Both the position numbers and the translations under genes were made by a program. A stretch of DNA of 64,000 nt from an uncultured Clostridium sp. Lineage in GTDB: Bacteria > Bacillota > Clostridia > TANB77 > CAG-508. A model generated the notes under the pieces. That model saw nothing but the letters and a program-made list of their open reading frames with translations, was not told the origin of the DNA and ran no database searches. Positions 9,826 through 20,079 of this stretch are shown here, piece by piece (the first letter of the stretch is position 1; every line of letters begins with the position of its first letter). The stretch is taken from NCBI GenBank assembly GCA_947302485.1, contig CAMYVO010000002.1, positions 1 to 64,000 on the forward strand. Direction: 5' to 3'.

Positions 9826-9843
9826 ATTATATCCTCCATCTTA

Positions 9844-10467
9844 TTATTTAAAACTTAGTTTGTTTTCTTTTCCATCTATTATTCTTTTTATATTTTCTCT
9901 ATGATTAAATACAACTATTATTGCAACAATTAAACTAAACACAAAATAATTTCCTTCTACAATAAAATTTTCATTTCCAATAAACAGCGTTAGTATTGGA
10001 AATAATATAGCTGCTGCAACTGATCCTACTGATACCATTCTGGTAATCGCCATTAAAGCCAAGGCAAATACAAGGCATATTAGTCCAATTCTCCAGTTTA
10101 TTATTAATAAGATTCCTAAAGATGTTGCTACACCTTTTCCTCCTTTAAATCCAAAAAATATAGGAAAAGTATGTCCAAGTATAGCAAATATTCCAGCAAG
10201 TTGTACTAAAGTTGCTACTTCTTTTGTTCCAGTAATCCACGCAATAAATAAAGCAATGCCGATTGCAATAACTCCTTTAAGAATATCCCACATAAGTGTA
10301 ATAAGTGCTGGGAGTTTTCCCACTGACCTTAACATATTTGTTGCACCTGTTCCTCCGCTTCCTTTTTCTCTTACATCAAATCCTGCTACTTTTTTACTAA
10401 TTAATATTGAAATATTAATACTTCCTATAATATATGCTATAATAGCTACAATTATATATACAGCCAT
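9844..10467 (-). CDS. plsY: Acyl-phosphate:glycerol-3-phosphate acyltransferase
   Basis: PlsY is a multi-pass membrane enzyme that transfers an acyl group from acyl-phosphate to glycerol-3-phosphate, the first step of phosphatidic acid synthesis. The 207 residues show GSINISILIS, the motif REKGSGGTGATNMLR, the glycine-rich loop FGFKGGKGVATSLG, and five or so hydrophobic helices. It lies between der and gpsA, a common Firmicutes order, with AGGAGG just upstream. Confidence 0.96.
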   Translation of the reverse strand: MAVYIIVAIIAYIIGSINISILISKKVAGFDVREKGSGGTGATNMLRSVGKLPALITLMWDILKGVIAIGIALFIAWITGTKEVATLVQLAGIFAILGHTFPIFFGFKGGKGVATSLGILLIINWRIGLICLVFALALMAITRMVSVGSVAAAILFPILTLFIGNENFIVEGNYFVFSLIVAIIVVFNHRENIKRIIDGKENKLSFK

Positions 10468-10482
10468 ATTATACCTCCTTAA

Positions 10483-11812
10483 TTATATATCTTTTTCATT
10501 TTTTTCTCTTACAATCATTCTAATTGGTGTTCCGAACAAGTGCAAATTCTTTTCTTATTTGATTTATTAAATATCTTTCGTAAGAAAAATGGAATAAATC
10601 TTTATTATTAACAAATACAACAAAAGTAGGTGGTTTTGTCGAAGCTTGTGTCATATAATAAATTCTTAATCTCTTTCCCTTGTCAGTAGGTGGTTGTACT
10701 ATTGATATAGCCTCATTTAATACTTGATTTAACATAGCTGTAGAAACTCTTAATGCATTTTGGTTTGCTACTAAATTTATTGTTTCATATAATTTATTTA
10801 TCCTCTGCCCGGTTTTTGCTGATATGAATAGCATAGGTGCATATGTTAAATAACTCAGTTTATTATATATTTCTTTCTTAAATTTCTCAGTTGTGTTATT
10901 ATCTTTTTCAATTTTATCCCATTTGTTAACAACAATAATTATTCCTTTTCCTGCTTCATGTGCTTCTCCTGCAATTTTTGCATCCTGGTCAGTAACTCCC
11001 TCTTTTGCATCAATCATCATTAGGCATACATCTGCTCTTTCTATTGCAAGTATCGTTCTCATTACGCTAAATTTCTCTATAGATTCTTTTACCTTGCTCT
11101 TTCTTCTAATCCCTGCTGTATCTATAAAAACATATTTTCCTTCTTTATTTTCAAAATATGAATCTATAGCATCTCTTGTTGTTCCTGCAATATCGCTTAC
11201 AATTACTCTTTCTTCTCCCAAAATTTTATTAATTAAAGAAGACTTTCCTACATTTGGTTTACCTATTACTGCAACTTTAATAATATCGTTATCATCCTCA
11301 TTGTCTTTTTTTTCTGGAAAATTTTCGTAAATTGCATCAAGGACATCTCCAATTCCTAAAGCATTTGATGCAGAAACAGGAAAAGGATCACCCATTCCTA
11401 AGTTGTAAAACTCATATATATCATCTGATGTTTTACCAAAATTATCTGCTTTATTACAAACTAGTATCACTGGTTTTTTTGATTTACGAAGCATAAATGA
11501 TATATCTTTATCTGCTGCTGTTATTCCTTGTTTTATATCTGTTATAAATAATATAACATCTGCTATATTTATTGCTATTTCAACCTGTTTTCTCATTTGA
11601 GAAATAATAATATCATCTGATTCTGGTTCTATTCCTCCAGTATCTATTAATGTAAATTCTCGTCCTCTCCAATTTGTCTCTGCGTATATCCTATCTCTTG
11701 TTACTCCAGGTGTATCTTCTACTATAGAAATTCTTTTACCAACAATATAATTAAAAAATGTTGATTTTCCAACATTGGGCTTTCCTACAATTGCTACAAT
11801 TGGTTTTGACAT
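10483..11812 (-). CDS. der: Ribosome biogenesis GTPase Der (EngA), interrupted near its end by a CGGA +1 frameshift
   Basis: Der is an essential double-GTPase for 50S assembly. G-domain 1 begins [14 protein letters not shown] and domain 2 has [14 protein letters not shown], each with DTAG/DTGG, and NKAD or NKWD; a KH-like domain follows. The first frame runs 426 codons to EFALV, then meets CGG (10532-10534) and stops four codons later. Reading GGA instead restores [21 protein letters not shown], the conserved C-terminal GTPIR strand, with a stop at 10483. The span is 1330 bases (3n+1), 442 residues, close to the Bacillus length. An essential gene broken this way is strong evidence that the shift is made in vivo. 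Confidence 0.95.
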
Positions 11813-11855
11813 TTTTTCACCTCTATCTTGTACATTTATTTTTAATATTGTTTTA

Positions 11856-12374
11856 TTAGTATGTAATTTTTCCTTCTAGTAAATCATCATTTTCTATCCA
11901 ATCTTTAACATTCACTTCTACATATTTTAAGTCTTTTCCTGAACGTACAATTACTTTATGAATACCTGAATTTATTATTAACTTTCTACATGTTTGACAG
12001 CACATTGCACCAATTTCATATTCTTTTGTATCAACTCTTTTTCCTACTAAATACATTACAGCACCTATCATATCTTTTCTTGATGCACTAAGCATAGCAT
12101 TTTGTTCTGCATGTACTGATCTACATGCATCATATCCACCATGTCTTATATCAGGATATTTCTTTTTTTTGCAACAATATCCTAAGTCAATACAATTTTT
12201 TCTTCCTCTGGGAGCTCCACTATACCCTGTAGAAATAATTTCATCATTTTTAACAATAATACATCCATAATTTTTTCTTAAGCATGTACCTCTTTCTGAA
12301 ACTGTTTCAGCAATATCTAAGTAATAATTTGTTTTGTCTATTCTTTTTGAGCCAAACTTAGTATCTTCTACCAT
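11856..12374 (-). CDS. dCMP/cytidine deaminase family protein (ComEB-like)
   Basis: A zinc-dependent deaminase of 172 residues; ComEB-type members convert dCMP to dUMP for thymidylate supply. The zinc motif is complete: HAEQNA (His and catalytic Glu) and MCCQTC (PCxxC-like). The N-terminal block [17 protein letters not shown] and GYSGAPRG match dCMP deaminases. It is followed by der and preceded by glyA in the same orientation. Confidence 0.9.
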   Translation of the reverse strand: MVEDTKFGSKRIDKTNYYLDIAETVSERGTCLRKNYGCIIVKNDEIISTGYSGAPRGRKNCIDLGYCCKKKKYPDIRHGGYDACRSVHAEQNAMLSASRKDMIGAVMYLVGKRVDTKEYEIGAMCCQTCRKLIINSGIHKVIVRSGKDLKYVEVNVKDWIENDDLLEGKITY

Positions 12375-12398
12375 ATTATCACTCTTTCTTTACTACTT

Positions 12399-13631
12399 TT
12401 ATAATTCTTTATAAATTGGATATTTTTTTGTTAATTTATCCACAATTTCTATTGCACCGTCATTATTATTATCAATTAAACAATATTTTATTGCTTTAGC
12501 TAGTTGTTTAATATCTTCTTCAAAAAATCCTCTTGTAGTTACTGCAGGTGTTCCAATTCTTAGCCCTGAAGTAATAGATGGTTTTTGTGTTTCATTTGGA
12601 ACTGTGTTTTTATTTGTTGCAATTCTAACATCTTCAAGCTTGTGCTGTGCATCTAATCCTGTCATATTTATATTTCTTAAATCTATCAAAATTAGATGGT
12701 TATCTGTTCCTCCTGTTACTAGGTCAAATCCATATTGTCTTAGTTCATCTGCAAATACGCTAGCATTTTTTACAACCTGTTTTGCATATTTCTTAAAGTC
12801 ATCTGTCATTGCTTCTTTAAAAGCAATTGCTTTTGCTGCAATTGTATGTTCATGTGGCCCTCCTGATGTATTAGGAAAAATAGCCCTGTTCACTTTTTTT
12901 ATAATATCTTCACTATTAGTTAAAATCAATCCACTTCTTGGTCCTCTTAAAGTTTTATGAGTTGTACTTGTTACTACATCACAATATGGAAATGGACTTT
13001 CATGTACTCCTGCTGCAACAAGTCCAGCGATATGAGCAATATCTGCCATTAAATATGCTCCAACTTTATCTGCAATTTCTCTAAAACGCTTGAATTCTAT
13101 TTTTCTAGGATATGCACTATATCCTGTTAATATTAATTTAGGTTTATGTTCTAAAGCAAGTCTTTCTACATCGTCATAGTCAATATATCCATTTTTATCA
13201 GTTGTATAAAATTTTGCGTTATACATTTTTCCTGTTAAACTAGCTGGACTAAAATGTGTTAAGTGTCCTCCTCTATCTATAGAAATACTTAATACATGAT
13301 CTCCTTCTTCAAGCAATGCCAAATATGCAGCCTGATTTGCATGGCTTCCACTATGTGGTTGAACATTTGCATATTTACAATTAAATAGTTTACAAGCTCT
13401 TGCAATTGCTAACTCTTCTATTTTGTCTATATATTCGCATCCTCCATAATATCTATTTCCTGGATATCCTTCTGCATATTTATTGGTAAGTATGCTACCG
13501 TTTGCTTCTAAAATAGTCTGGCTTACTATGTTTTCACTAGCTATTAATTCAATACAATTTTGTTGCCTTTGAAGTTCTTTTTTTATTAGTTCTTCTATTT
13601 CAGGATCATTCATTTTCATTTTATCTAGCAT
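12399..13631 (-). CDS. glyA: Serine hydroxymethyltransferase
   Basis: A PLP enzyme that converts serine and tetrahydrofolate to glycine and 5,10-methylene-THF. The 410 residues have NKYAEGYPGNRYYGG, QPHSGSHANQAAY, the DIAHIAGLVAAG motif, and the PLP lysine in TSTTHKTLRGPRSG. The length is normal. AGGAGG precedes the start at 13631. It heads the run to the deaminase and der. Confidence 0.97.
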   Translation of the reverse strand: MLDKMKMNDPEIEELIKKELQRQQNCIELIASENIVSQTILEANGSILTNKYAEGYPGNRYYGGCEYIDKIEELAIARACKLFNCKYANVQPHSGSHANQAAYLALLEEGDHVLSISIDRGGHLTHFSPASLTGKMYNAKFYTTDKNGYIDYDDVERLALEHKPKLILTGYSAYPRKIEFKRFREIADKVGAYLMADIAHIAGLVAAGVHESPFPYCDVVTSTTHKTLRGPRSGLILTNSEDIIKKVNRAIFPNTSGGPHEHTIAAKAIAFKEAMTDDFKKYAKQVVKNASVFADELRQYGFDLVTGGTDNHLILIDLRNINMTGLDAQHKLEDVRIATNKNTVPNETQKPSITSGLRIGTPAVTTRGFFEEDIKQLAKAIKYCLIDNNNDGAIEIVDKLTKKYPIYKEL

Positions 13632-13694
13632 AAGAATTCCTCCTTATTTTTACTTTAGTGTCATTCTATCATATATTATATTTTCTTTCAAGAA

Positions 13695-13740
13695 AAAAAT
13701 TTAAGAGAAGTAGCTTCAAAATATGAATAACTCCTCTTAT
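13695..13740 (-). terminator. Terminator after the acyl-CoA synthetase
   Basis: On the minus strand an AAGAGGAGT/ACTTCTCTT imperfect stem is followed by AAATTTTTTTC, between the synthetase stop and glyA. Confidence 0.6.
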
Positions 13741-13754
13741 ATTATACGTTTATA

Positions 13755-15473
13755 TTATTTTTCCATCTTATCTATTTCCTCATAACGTTTTACTTTTTGT
13801 GTTGTTGTTTTAATCATTGGTTCTTTCGTTATAATCAAATTCTTAATATGTTTATAATTTGTTAATCCACTATTTATTTGTTTTATATCCTTCCATATGA
13901 TATTTTTTAAATCCTCTTCAACTATATTTGGATATTTTTCATTTACATATTCTTCATTATATACAATTTTAACTGATACAATAAAATCATCATCTTTTGG
14001 TTTGCCAAAAACCATTGATTCTGCCACATATGGAAGATTATTAACTAATTGTTCAAGTTCTTCTGGATATACATTTTTCCCGTTTTTCAATACAATTACA
14101 TTCTTTTTTCTTCCTGTAACAAAAATAAATCCATCTTTATCAATATATCCAAGATCTCCCGTATAAAACCAACCATCTTTCATAACCGCATTTGTCTCTT
14201 CTTCATTATCGTAATATCCTAACATAACATTAGGGCCTTTTACAATAATTTCTCCAATTCCATTTTCATTTGGATTATCTATTTTTATTTCAACACTTGG
14301 CATTGGAAGTCCAATTGATCCATAACGAATAAACCCTTCGCTTTCAGCACTAAGTACTGGTGATGTTTCTGTTAAACCATACCCTTGAACTGTTAAAATA
14401 CCAAAGTCATTTAATCCCTTTGCTACCTCTTTATCTAAAGCAGATGCACCACTTACAATTAATCTTAGTTCTCCTCCTAAATTGTCTATAATTTCTTTAA
14501 ATAATCTTCTCCTAATATCAATTCCAAATTTCCTTAAAAAATTGCTAAATGCAACTGCCATTTTTATTAATCTCGTTTTTTTCTGTTTTTCAACTTGCCT
14601 TATTATCTTTTTATACATTGCTTCAAGTAATAAAGGTACACCAACGAATATTGTTACATTATATTCTTTTAAATTTTCTTGTATATGTCTTAAGCCGTCA
14701 CAAAATACGTTTGTTAATCCATCTGATAGATATATTAGTAATGCTGTGGAACCAAACATATGATGAAAAGGTAAAAGCGCAAAATTTACATCTGTTGATC
14801 TAAAATCTTCAACTTGTTCCATATCATATATATTACTAAATATATTATATTGTGATAGCATTACTCCTTTTGATTTAGAAGTTGTTCCTGATGTAAATAC
14901 TATAACTGCCATTTTTTTGTTATCAATTTCAGTATTAATATATTCATTATTGCCTTTTTCAAGTTCATTTTTTCCTTTTTCTATTATTTGCTTTATTGTT
15001 TTAACTTTTTCATTTTCTATATCATCCATACAAATATATTCTTTTACATTTGTACTTTTATTTTTATCTATTTGATTCATAATTTGCATGTATTCTTTTT
15101 CAAATACTACAATTTCTGCTTTACTTCTTTCAAGAAGCTGTTCAATTTCATTTGGAGGTAAACCTTTATCTAATGGTACTGCAACTGCTCCACCACTTAA
15201 AATTGTAACATACGTTAATCCCCATTCATAGCGATTTTTACCTATTATAGCTATTCTTTTATCTTTTAATCCCATTTCTAATAATCCAGTGCCAAAAGCA
15301 TTTATTTCTTCTTTAAATCTGCTGTAAGTTATATTTTCATATGTAACTTCTTTACCATTTTTATGTTTTACAATAAACGCATTTTTATCTGGATATAAAC
15401 TTACAACCTTTTCTATCATATCTTTAGTATTTTCATATCTTGTAGCCTGGTGTAATCTTTTACATTTTTTCAT
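13755..15473 (-). CDS. AMP-forming long-chain fatty acid--CoA ligase-like enzyme
   Basis: A 572-residue ANL-superfamily enzyme that adenylates a carboxylic acid and loads it on CoA. Motifs in order: the P-loop VFTSGTTSKSKGVMLSQ (about 190), VQGYGLTETSPVLS (about 355), the ATP-binding YTGDLGYIDKDGFIFVTGR, and the C-terminal KNGKNVYPEELE. It matches FadD-like long-chain acyl-CoA synthetases by length and YGLTETSP. The exact chain length is unknown. It is transcribed alone, with a terminator after it. Confidence 0.88.
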   Translation of the reverse strand: MKKCKRLHQATRYENTKDMIEKVVSLYPDKNAFIVKHKNGKEVTYENITYSRFKEEINAFGTGLLEMGLKDKRIAIIGKNRYEWGLTYVTILSGGAVAVPLDKGLPPNEIEQLLERSKAEIVVFEKEYMQIMNQIDKNKSTNVKEYICMDDIENEKVKTIKQIIEKGKNELEKGNNEYINTEIDNKKMAVIVFTSGTTSKSKGVMLSQYNIFSNIYDMEQVEDFRSTDVNFALLPFHHMFGSTALLIYLSDGLTNVFCDGLRHIQENLKEYNVTIFVGVPLLLEAMYKKIIRQVEKQKKTRLIKMAVAFSNFLRKFGIDIRRRLFKEIIDNLGGELRLIVSGASALDKEVAKGLNDFGILTVQGYGLTETSPVLSAESEGFIRYGSIGLPMPSVEIKIDNPNENGIGEIIVKGPNVMLGYYDNEEETNAVMKDGWFYTGDLGYIDKDGFIFVTGRKKNVIVLKNGKNVYPEELEQLVNNLPYVAESMVFGKPKDDDFIVSVKIVYNEEYVNEKYPNIVEEDLKNIIWKDIKQINSGLTNYKHIKNLIITKEPMIKTTTQKVKRYEEIDKMEK

Positions 15474-15591
15474 AAGTCAAATTCTCCTATTCACAAATTA
15501 TATAAATATAGTAACATTTGTAAGATTATCATATCTTTTAAAATATGTCAATTTAAACTGTTGCTGTAAAGTTTAATTTAAAAAAAATATA

Positions 15592-16005
15592 CTATATTTG
15601 TAGTATATTTTTTTCTAATTTTATTATTTCATTTATTGGAATTTCCTTTTTATTTTCTAAAACTATAGTACGTTTATATTCATCAATTCTTTTTAAATTT
15701 CCTGTTACAGTTACATATTTTCCACCGCTCTTTTTATTGTCTGGAATAAAATAAGTTATTTTAATTCCAGGTAGCATTTTTATTTCTTTTTTTAATAATT
15801 CTAATTTTTGGTCTAATAATTCTTTCTCTTCTTCATTTAATTCAATTCTATTATCAGTAAGTCTCGCTGTTTCTTCTACAGCATTTCCATAACCGGTTAA
15901 TGCAGCAAATGGAGCAAACTGCGCTGCTCTTGCCTCCAATTTCATTCTTCGATGATATTTAGGCTCATAATGCTGTAGATTTATAATATCATCATAATTT
16001 TCCAT
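15592..16005 (-). CDS. YolD-like protein
   Basis: A 137-residue protein with the YolD-type N-terminus YHRRMKLEARAAQFAPFAALTGYGNAVEE (only part quoted as motif: RMKLEARAAQFAPFAAL) and a C-terminal small beta domain (GKYVTVTGNLKRID). YolD proteins are found next to Y-family polymerases and are thought to act as UmuD analogues in SOS mutagenesis. It lies 15 bases downstream of such a polymerase, so the pair is probably co-transcribed. Confidence 0.85.
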   Translation of the reverse strand: MENYDDIINLQHYEPKYHRRMKLEARAAQFAPFAALTGYGNAVEETARLTDNRIELNEEEKELLDQKLELLKKEIKMLPGIKITYFIPDNKKSGGKYVTVTGNLKRIDEYKRTIVLENKKEIPINEIIKLEKNILQI

Positions 16006-16020
16006 AACTTAATAATCCCC

Positions 16021-17523
16021 CTATTCTTTGTGTCCACCAATCTGAGCATTTCTTTGTATTGTAGTTCCATCTTTTTCTAAATTCATTCCCTTTAAAATTG
16101 CATTCTTTCCATATTTTTTCTTTATATCCAATATTGCATGTTGCAAATCATTTTCTCCCTTTTTTTCTTTATCTTTTTTTATTTTTTCTTCTTTCTGTTT
16201 TTCATAATCAATAAATAAACTTAATTGATTTTCTTCATCCTCTTTAGTATATGCTTTTGACTCGCTAATTACATTATTTGCTACAACATTTATTCTTCTA
16301 ACTAGCAAATTTTTATCTATAATTCTATCATATAACTCCATTACTGCCTTTATAATAGCTTTGGTAGATGAAGTTTTTTCTTTTAAATTAATTGTTCCAT
16401 GTGCATGTTTTGGAATATTTCTTCCATAGCGATCTGTTGTAATTTCTCCATTATATAACTTTTTAATATATATATTGGTAAGATTTTCTATGTCATATCC
16501 AATTGTAAGTACGATTTGATCTGTTACTAAATATTTTTCTACTAAATCCAAAACTAAGAGATCTGTCATTTCTTTTACAATTAGTTTTGTTTGCTCATAA
16601 TTATATGGACAATGAAGTACCTGTCCTGAGCTTATACTATTTGATTCTGGTTTGTATTCTTTAATTTGTTTCATACTACATGGCTCATATCCCCAAGCAT
16701 GATCAATTAATAATTCTGCATTTATTCCAAATAGTTTATATAATAAATTTTCATTTTCTAATGAAAATCTTGCAACATCTCCCATAGTATATATATTGTT
16801 TTTTTCTAATTTTGATGCATACCCTTTTCCAATTCTCCAAAAATCAGTTATTGGTCTATGATTCCATAATAATTTTCTATAGCTAATTTCATCAAGCTCC
16901 GCAACTCTTACTCCGTTACTATCCTCCTTTACATGTTTTGCTCCTATATCCATTGCTATTTTTGCAAGGTACAAATTTGTACCAATTCCTCCTGTAGCTG
17001 TTATGCCGGTTGTTTTATATACATCTTGTATCATTTTAGTAATAAATTCTTTTGCTTTCATTTTTGACGTTTTTAAATATTTCGTTAAATCACAAAACAC
17101 TTCATCAATTGAATATGCATATATATCTTCTGGAGCAACATATTTCAAGTATATATTATATATTAACGTACTATAGTACATATAATATGCCATTCTTGGT
17201 GGTGCAATTATATAGTCTAATTTTAAATTTGGATTTGAATATAACTCATCATAATTACATGATGTGCCAGTAAACTCATGATGTGCTATTTTACTTTTCC
17301 TCTCATTGTTAATTTGTGCAACTTTTTGTACTACTTCAAAGAGCCTTGCTCTTCCTGGAATTCCATAAGCCTTTAGCGAAGGTGTAACTGCAAGGCATAT
17401 AGTTTTTTCTGTTCTAGATTTATCCGCAACTACAAGGTTTGTTTTTAATGGATCTAATCCTCTTTCTTTACATTCCACTGATGCATAAAAGCTCTTTAAA
17501 TCAATACAACAATAAGTATTCAT
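16021..17523 (-). CDS. Y-family (UvrX/UmuC-like) translesion DNA polymerase
   Basis: A 500-residue error-prone polymerase for lesion bypass. The first catalytic aspartate is in YCCIDLKSFYASVEC and the SIDE-type motif is YSIDEVFCDLTKYL. An HhH region follows (RIGKGYASKLEKNNIYTMGD), and a little-finger domain (VLTIGYDIENL). It differs from DinB in using LKSFYASVEC and pairing with the downstream YolD gene, matching the plasmid/phage-like UvrX group. Its start ATG is at 17523. Confidence 0.9.
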   Translation of the reverse strand: MNTYCCIDLKSFYASVECKERGLDPLKTNLVVADKSRTEKTICLAVTPSLKAYGIPGRARLFEVVQKVAQINNERKSKIAHHEFTGTSCNYDELYSNPNLKLDYIIAPPRMAYYMYYSTLIYNIYLKYVAPEDIYAYSIDEVFCDLTKYLKTSKMKAKEFITKMIQDVYKTTGITATGGIGTNLYLAKIAMDIGAKHVKEDSNGVRVAELDEISYRKLLWNHRPITDFWRIGKGYASKLEKNNIYTMGDVARFSLENENLLYKLFGINAELLIDHAWGYEPCSMKQIKEYKPESNSISSGQVLHCPYNYEQTKLIVKEMTDLLVLDLVEKYLVTDQIVLTIGYDIENLTNIYIKKLYNGEITTDRYGRNIPKHAHGTINLKEKTSSTKAIIKAVMELYDRIIDKNLLVRRINVVANNVISESKAYTKEDEENQLSLFIDYEKQKEEKIKKDKEKKGENDLQHAILDIKKKYGKNAILKGMNLEKDGTTIQRNAQIGGHKE

Positions 17524-17613
17524 AAAACCATTCCTTAATTCTTCTATAATCTTATTATTTATTATATCATTTATATTCAGTTTTGTAAACGTTTGTTTGT
17601 GTATTGCTTTTAA

Positions 17614-17648
17614 AAAATAGCAAGCATATATAATCGCTTACTATTTTT
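17614..17648 (-). terminator. Terminator
   Basis: AAAAATAGCAAGC paired with GCTTACTATTTTT (one bulge) directly follows the stop of the membrane-anchored protein gene. Confidence 0.7.
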
Positions 17649-17658
17649 ATACATTAAT

Positions 17659-18153
17659 TTAATAACTAAAATCATCAAATATTGTTTTTATAGTATCTTT
17701 ATCTTTAGATTCAACTTGTGCATAAATAATAGTATTATCTACTCTTGAAATACATATATATTTATCATTTGTGGATAATATATATTTTGAATAATTATTT
17801 TTATTTATGTTTTCATTTGAAGATGACTTATCTGTTGGAACAAAAAAAATAGATATATAATTATCATAGAAAGTTTTAGCACGTTTTTCGTCTGATAATT
17901 CATGATAAGTAACTTGCAAGTTAGTTTTATTATCTATAGCTGTATAAGATTTTACTAAATCATCATTCTTTTTGGACTTATTTGTCACATCATTTACCTC
18001 ATATCCATGTTCTTCCATATAATTAATAAAATCAGAGTCTGATATAACTTTTTTTCCTTTATTTAAGTTAATTAAAGCTATAATAACTATTAAAGATAAT
18101 ATTATAAGTAAAATTATAAAAACCACTATTATTTTTTTATACGATTTTTTCAT
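17659..18153 (-). CDS. Membrane-anchored hypothetical protein
   Basis: A 164-residue protein with a Lys-rich start (MKKSYKKIIVVF), one transmembrane helix at about residues 8-29 and an extracellular domain (DSDFINYMEEHGYEVNDV, YTAIDNKTNLQVTYHEL, FYDNYISIFFV) of unknown function. I chose the ATG at 18153 because AAAGGAGG lies 6-8 bases upstream; the longer frame to 18207 has no such site. Single gene with its own terminator. Confidence 0.65.
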   Translation of the reverse strand: MKKSYKKIIVVFIILLIILSLIVIIALINLNKGKKVISDSDFINYMEEHGYEVNDVTNKSKKNDDLVKSYTAIDNKTNLQVTYHELSDEKRAKTFYDNYISIFFVPTDKSSSNENINKNNYSKYILSTNDKYICISRVDNTIIYAQVESKDKDTIKTIFDDFSY

Positions 18154-18231
18154 ATTTCCTCCTTTGTTTACTATATATAAATTATCATTTTGTATATAAA
18201 AAGTCAATTATATTTATATGTTTATTTTAAA

Positions 18232-19332
18232 CTAATCAGTTATATCTGCATCTAGTATTGCATTAAATTTATATTCCGGATATTTAGAATGTATTTCATT
18301 TATTATATTATTCTTTAGCTCCTCAGGAGATTCACAATCAAAATCAATTATAATGTCGAAAAAGATATTTTTATTTTTCTTGTCTACGAAAAATCCATGT
18401 ATCTGTTTTACATATTTATATTTTTTTAAAATACTTGCTAATTCTTTCTTAATATCTTTAAACTCTCCACTATCATTAGCTGCATAAATGCCAATAGTCA
18501 TAATTATACCAAATTCATTAAAAATATCACTAGTTATTTGTCTTGTTAAAATATGTATTTCTTCTGCATTCATGTCATCTCTAACTTGAATATGAACTGT
18601 TCCTATTATTTTTGAAGGTCCATAATTATGAAGGATTAAATCATATGCTCCCTGCACTTCACTATATGAACATACTTTTTTCTTTATTTTGTCTGTAAAT
18701 TCCTTATCAGCTCTTTCACCTATCATAGTATTTAATGTGTCTTTAAGCATTTCTACAGCTGCCTTAATAATTACCAATGCTATTATTACACCTAAATATC
18801 CCTCTAAACTTAAATTCCATATATAATTTATAATAGCAGCTACTAAAGTAGAAAATGAAAGTATAGAATCCATAAATGCATCTTCACCTGAAGCAACTAG
18901 ACTTTGTGAATTAAGATTCTTACCTATCTTCTTTACGTATCTACCAAAAACAAATTTTACAACTACAGTTGCAGCAATAATTATAAGAGAAACGACAGAA
19001 TAATCGCTATCTCCCGGGTTTATAATCTTTTCTATAGATTCTTTAAGTGCAGTTGCACCCGCAACTAAAACTAAGAAAGCAATTATAACAGATGTAAAGT
19101 ATTCAATTCTACCATGTCCATATGGATGCTTTTTGTCTGCCGGCTTGCTTGCAAATTTAGTTCCTAAAATAGTAACCACTGATGAAATCGCATCTGTTAA
19201 ATTATTTACTGCATCTAATATAATTGCAATTGAGTTTACAAAGAATCCAATAGTAGCCTTAAATATGACTAGAATAACATTAACAAGAATTCCATATATA
19301 CTTGTTTTAATAATTTTCTTTTCTCTCTCCAT
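18232..19332 (-). CDS. Cation diffusion facilitator family transporter
   Basis: A 366-residue CDF efflux protein for divalent metals (Zn, Mn or Fe; not decidable here). Helices hold the metal-site aspartates in LDAVNNLTDAISS, then the conserved HPYGHGRIEY, and a second pair in ASGEDAFMDSI. The C-terminal cytosolic ferredoxin-like domain (VQGAYDLILHNYGPS) is followed by an extra 80 residues. The start ATG at 19332 follows AAGGGAAAT. Confidence 0.9.
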   Translation of the reverse strand: MEREKKIIKTSIYGILVNVILVIFKATIGFFVNSIAIILDAVNNLTDAISSVVTILGTKFASKPADKKHPYGHGRIEYFTSVIIAFLVLVAGATALKESIEKIINPGDSDYSVVSLIIIAATVVVKFVFGRYVKKIGKNLNSQSLVASGEDAFMDSILSFSTLVAAIINYIWNLSLEGYLGVIIALVIIKAAVEMLKDTLNTMIGERADKEFTDKIKKKVCSYSEVQGAYDLILHNYGPSKIIGTVHIQVRDDMNAEEIHILTRQITSDIFNEFGIIMTIGIYAANDSGEFKDIKKELASILKKYKYVKQIHGFFVDKKNKNIFFDIIIDFDCESPEELKNNIINEIHSKYPEYKFNAILDADITD

Positions 19333-19402
19333 AACTATTTCCCTTTCAAGTTATATTTATATACGAAATAAAATAGTAGTAAGCTAATCTTACTACTACA
19401 CT

Positions 19403-19478
19403 TGGTGGTCTGAGGTGGAATCGAACCACCGACACGGGGATTTTCAGTCCCCTGCTCTACCAACTGAGCTATCAGACC
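19403..19478 (-). tRNA. tRNA-Phe (GAA)
   Basis: Acceptor GGTCTGA, anticodon loop CTGAAAA (anticodon GAA), T-loop TTCGATT and an encoded CCA. First of three clustered minus-strand tRNAs. Confidence 0.95.
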
Positions 19479-19510
19479 ATGTTGAATTATTTTTATTTAT
19501 AATAAAAAAA

Positions 19511-19587
19511 TGGCGACCTGGAACGGGCTCGAACCGTCGACCTCTAGCGTGACAGGCTAGCGTTCTAACCAACTGAACTACCAGGCC
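19511..19587 (-). tRNA. tRNA-Asp (GTC)
   Basis: Acceptor GGCCTGG, anticodon loop CTGTCAC in a CTAGC/GCTAG stem (anticodon GTC), T-loop TTCGAGC and an encoded CCA. Confidence 0.95.
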
Positions 19588-19596
19588 GTAAAAACA

Positions 19597-19672
19597 TGGT
19601 GGTCGCTATAGGGCTCGAACCTATGACCCCCTGCTTGTAAGGCAGATGCTCTCCCAGCTGAGCTATGCGCCC
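19597..19672 (-). tRNA. tRNA-Val (TAC)
   Basis: Acceptor GGGCGCA, anticodon loop CTTACAA (anticodon TAC), T-loop TTCGAGC and an encoded CCA. Confidence 0.95.
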
Positions 19673-19760
19673 ATTTTCTTTCGACGAAAATAAGTATACT
19701 AGATTTTTCAAAATATGTCAATACATCTTCTAAAAAATTTTTAATAAATTTAATATTAAC

Positions 19761-19786
19761 AAAAAAAGCAGTTCTAACTGCTTTTT
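19761..19786 (-). terminator. Terminator of rpmE
   Basis: AAAAAGCAGTT paired with AACTGCTTTTT followed by T residues on the minus strand, overlapping the rpmE stop. Confidence 0.8.
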
Positions 19787-19985
19787 ATGCAATACCATAT
19801 TTCTTTTTAAATTTATCTGCTCTACCACCTGTTGTGTTTTGTTTTAAGTTACCTGTCCAAAATGGATGACATTTTGAACAAACATCTACTTTTATATCTT
19901 TTTTAGTTGATTTTGTTTTTATTACATTTCCACATGCACATGTAACAGTTGCCTCACTAAATTCTGGATGTAGTCCTTCTTTCAT
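19785..19985 (-). CDS. rpmE: 50S ribosomal protein L31, zinc-binding form
   Basis: A 66-residue L31 beginning [19 protein letters not shown]. The cysteines (CAC near residue 16 and CSKC near 36) mark the zinc-containing C+ type, followed by HPFWTGNLK and [11 protein letters not shown]. The start is the ATG at 19985, 8 bases after GAGGTGA; a GTG at 19997 is inside that site. Confidence 0.95.
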   Translation of the reverse strand: MKEGLHPEFSEATVTCACGNVIKTKSTKKDIKVDVCSKCHPFWTGNLKQNTTGGRADKFKKKYGIA

Positions 19986-20079
19986 CTCGTATTTCACCTC
20001 TTTCTTAATGGAAATAAATTTTCCGGATAATATTTTAACATATTATTTTATACATTTCAAGATTTTATAAAAATATTAT

